NCBI RefSeq assembly: GCF_000328475.2
Contig: NC_026482.1
Span: 1,054,001 to 1,118,000, forward strand
Length of the DNA stretch: 64,000 nt
Origin: Mycosarcoma maydis
Taxonomy: Eukaryota > Basidiomycota > Ustilaginomycetes > Ustilaginales
Reading direction: 5' to 3'
Shown here piece by piece: positions 62,649 through 64,000 of this stretch. How positions within the stretch are numbered: position 1 is the stretch's first letter; every line of letters begins with the position of its first letter. The notes below the pieces were generated by a model. The model did not search any database. It had not been told where the DNA came from and saw only the letters and a list, made by a program, of their open reading frames with translations. Made by a program: the position numbers and the translations under genes.

Positions 62649-64000
62649 GATGCTGGAGATGTGCACTCGATGACTCTTCGGAATAGAGCAGTTGATGTGG
62701 TAGAGGCCAACGAGTTTTGGCAGAGGAGCATGCGCTTCTTGTCCGCTGTCAGGCTTGCGTGTTGGATGGAGAGACCGAAGCAATATCGAGACGTTCTCGT
62801 GTGCGAATCCAGGTGCAAATTCGAGTATGTGTTATCGTAAGTGCAATGAAGGCAGACCGATTTCGTGGTAGACGTCCAAGAAGCATCACCAAACTAAAAC
62901 CCTTTCTGTTTCACCAGATATGCTGACCGTCGTGTAAATGGCTCGTTGCAAACTTGAACGCGCGCGACGCGCGACGCCTATCACATCTTTCGAGACTTTC
63001 CACTCACGACTTTTGACAAAGACATGAGAGAGGTGTGAGGTGTGTGTCGCGAGAGCAACACCTCGTGCATCACGCCTCACGTTTTGCAACCTGATTTTTC
63101 CACCATCTGTATGTGCAACCATCTTTCTAACATCGGAATAATATACGACCAAAATTTGAACATTCACAATTCACGATTCACAATTCACGATTCACGATTA
63201 GTCCGTGACTTGGTGCGACAAAAGCCGTTTGGTTTCTGGACTGATGACATCGGAATGAAAGTCCTGCGCTCTTACTCTTTCGGTGACGGTAGCGAGCCTG
63301 GAATCAGCTCAGGATCTACCCCGGTCTCGGCAGACGGGACGAGAGGTGCACTGCAAGCGTGAAGGTGGTGGAGTGCTTCTTGGACGGAAAGCCTTTCTGC
63401 ACAGCGTCGCGCGGCGCGGACTGTGCTGGCTCACATGCTTGTATTTGAGCCAATCACGAATAGCTGTCTGTACACCTTGCATACTTCCAAGATATCCTGG
63501 CTTGGAACTCGACTAATTGCAATTCATCCGTTGGCAACAGCCACAGTCGAACTCCTTCGACCGGCTTTGATGCTCATGGATACCCTTGCACACACGGCTT
63601 GAGTTGGTCGATGGATTGTATCAGGCAACAGAACTGAAGCGCGGAACACCACACATCCACGCTCGACTATTGACTATCCAGACATTACACCACGGCTCAA
63701 TTTTGTTGTCAGCTTTCATGGCGTTGCGGGAGTGAGTGGGTGGTTGACTAGGAGATGTAGCTATTTTGCGGAGTGAGTAACGGTAGGTAATTGTCGCACT
63801 CGTAATGGTAACCAATTCTGGTTAATCGAGGAAAAAAAATAAAGGTAGTGTACATCAATCTTATATCTTCTGCTACACCTGTCTCAGGAGCCTGTTGAGC
63901 CAATCCGACGCTATTCTCTGTCTCAATGATGCGAGGGGTATGGGTTGCGCACAGTAAAGTACTCCATAGTGGTTAGGTTCCGATAAAGGAAGGACGGGTC
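62649..64000. other. ASF1 upstream region and gene-free right end
   Basis: These 1,352 bases contain no supportable gene. A motif array lies at 63160-63215 and another copy near 63455. Alternating CG/GC-rich bases lie near 62960. The ASF1 promoter should be in the first few hundred bases. No partial gene is recognised at the window end. Confidence 0.5.
63160..63215. repeat. ATTCACG/ATTCACA motif array
   Basis: Five tandem units are spaced mostly 7 bp apart, alternating ATTCACA and ATTCACG, followed by a CCGTGACT variant. It is of the same family as the arrays at 28882 and 35441. Confidence 0.85.

Overview
The window is nuclear DNA of a smut fungus (Ustilaginales), most likely Ustilago maydis or a very close relative. 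It carries compact genes that are intronless or have a few short introns (67-129 bp) with GTRAGT donors. It also holds a membrane-anchored glyoxal oxidase of 862 residues and a Cla4-type PAK kinase of 827 residues, sizes I remember for U. maydis Glo1 and Cla4. The species call is inference; the fungal and eukaryotic assignment is read directly from the genes.

Layout from left to right. 1-13.7 kb: OPA3-like mitochondrial protein; a SAP-like membrane protein; CFIm25 (NUDT21), a 3'-end processing factor; TATA-binding protein; a ferric reductase; a possible 51-residue microprotein; a decayed short-chain dehydrogenase; a BAP31/Yet ER protein. 14-27.8 kb: an ASCC2/Cue3-like CUE protein, squalene epoxidase (ERG1), a heme-less sulfite oxidase, a TAF8/TAF3-like histone-fold protein, a PABPN1-like RRM protein, ISD11 and the SEN2 tRNA-splicing endonuclease. 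29.8-41.7 kb: CAF-1 p60 (CAC2), a METTL14/Kar4-like MTA70 protein, Cla4, an intron-containing tRNA-Met(CAT), and a single-ORF fusion of an SHB17-like sugar bisphosphatase with thymidylate synthase. 42-51 kb: RACK1 and RPL12 as a divergent pair, a 43-bp minisatellite, and glyoxal oxidase. 51-64 kb: a 5.1-kb gene-free stretch, a glycine-rich RRM protein (Grp1 type) with two alternative last exons, an unrecognised protein, DUS4 and the histone chaperone ASF1.

The genes are mostly housekeeping and are not a cluster. Several act in the same processes: TBP and a TFIID-like TAF; CAC2 and ASF1 in nucleosome assembly; SEN2, DUS4 and an intron-bearing tRNA; RACK1 and RPL12 on the ribosome. This looks like chance proximity except for the RACK1/RPL12 pair, which shares one promoter region.

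The most unusual observations are: (1) the SHB17-thymidylate synthase fusion; (2) a dispersed, almost exclusively intergenic motif family in which CACG or CGTG cores are separated by ATT/AAT triplets, giving 7-bp tandem arrays, present in most intergenic spaces; (3) a RACK1 start codon split by a 522-bp intron; (4) duplicated terminal exons in the Grp1-like gene; and (5) a decayed dehydrogenase that keeps its catalytic motif and a fossil intron but has stops, a frameshift and extra sequence.
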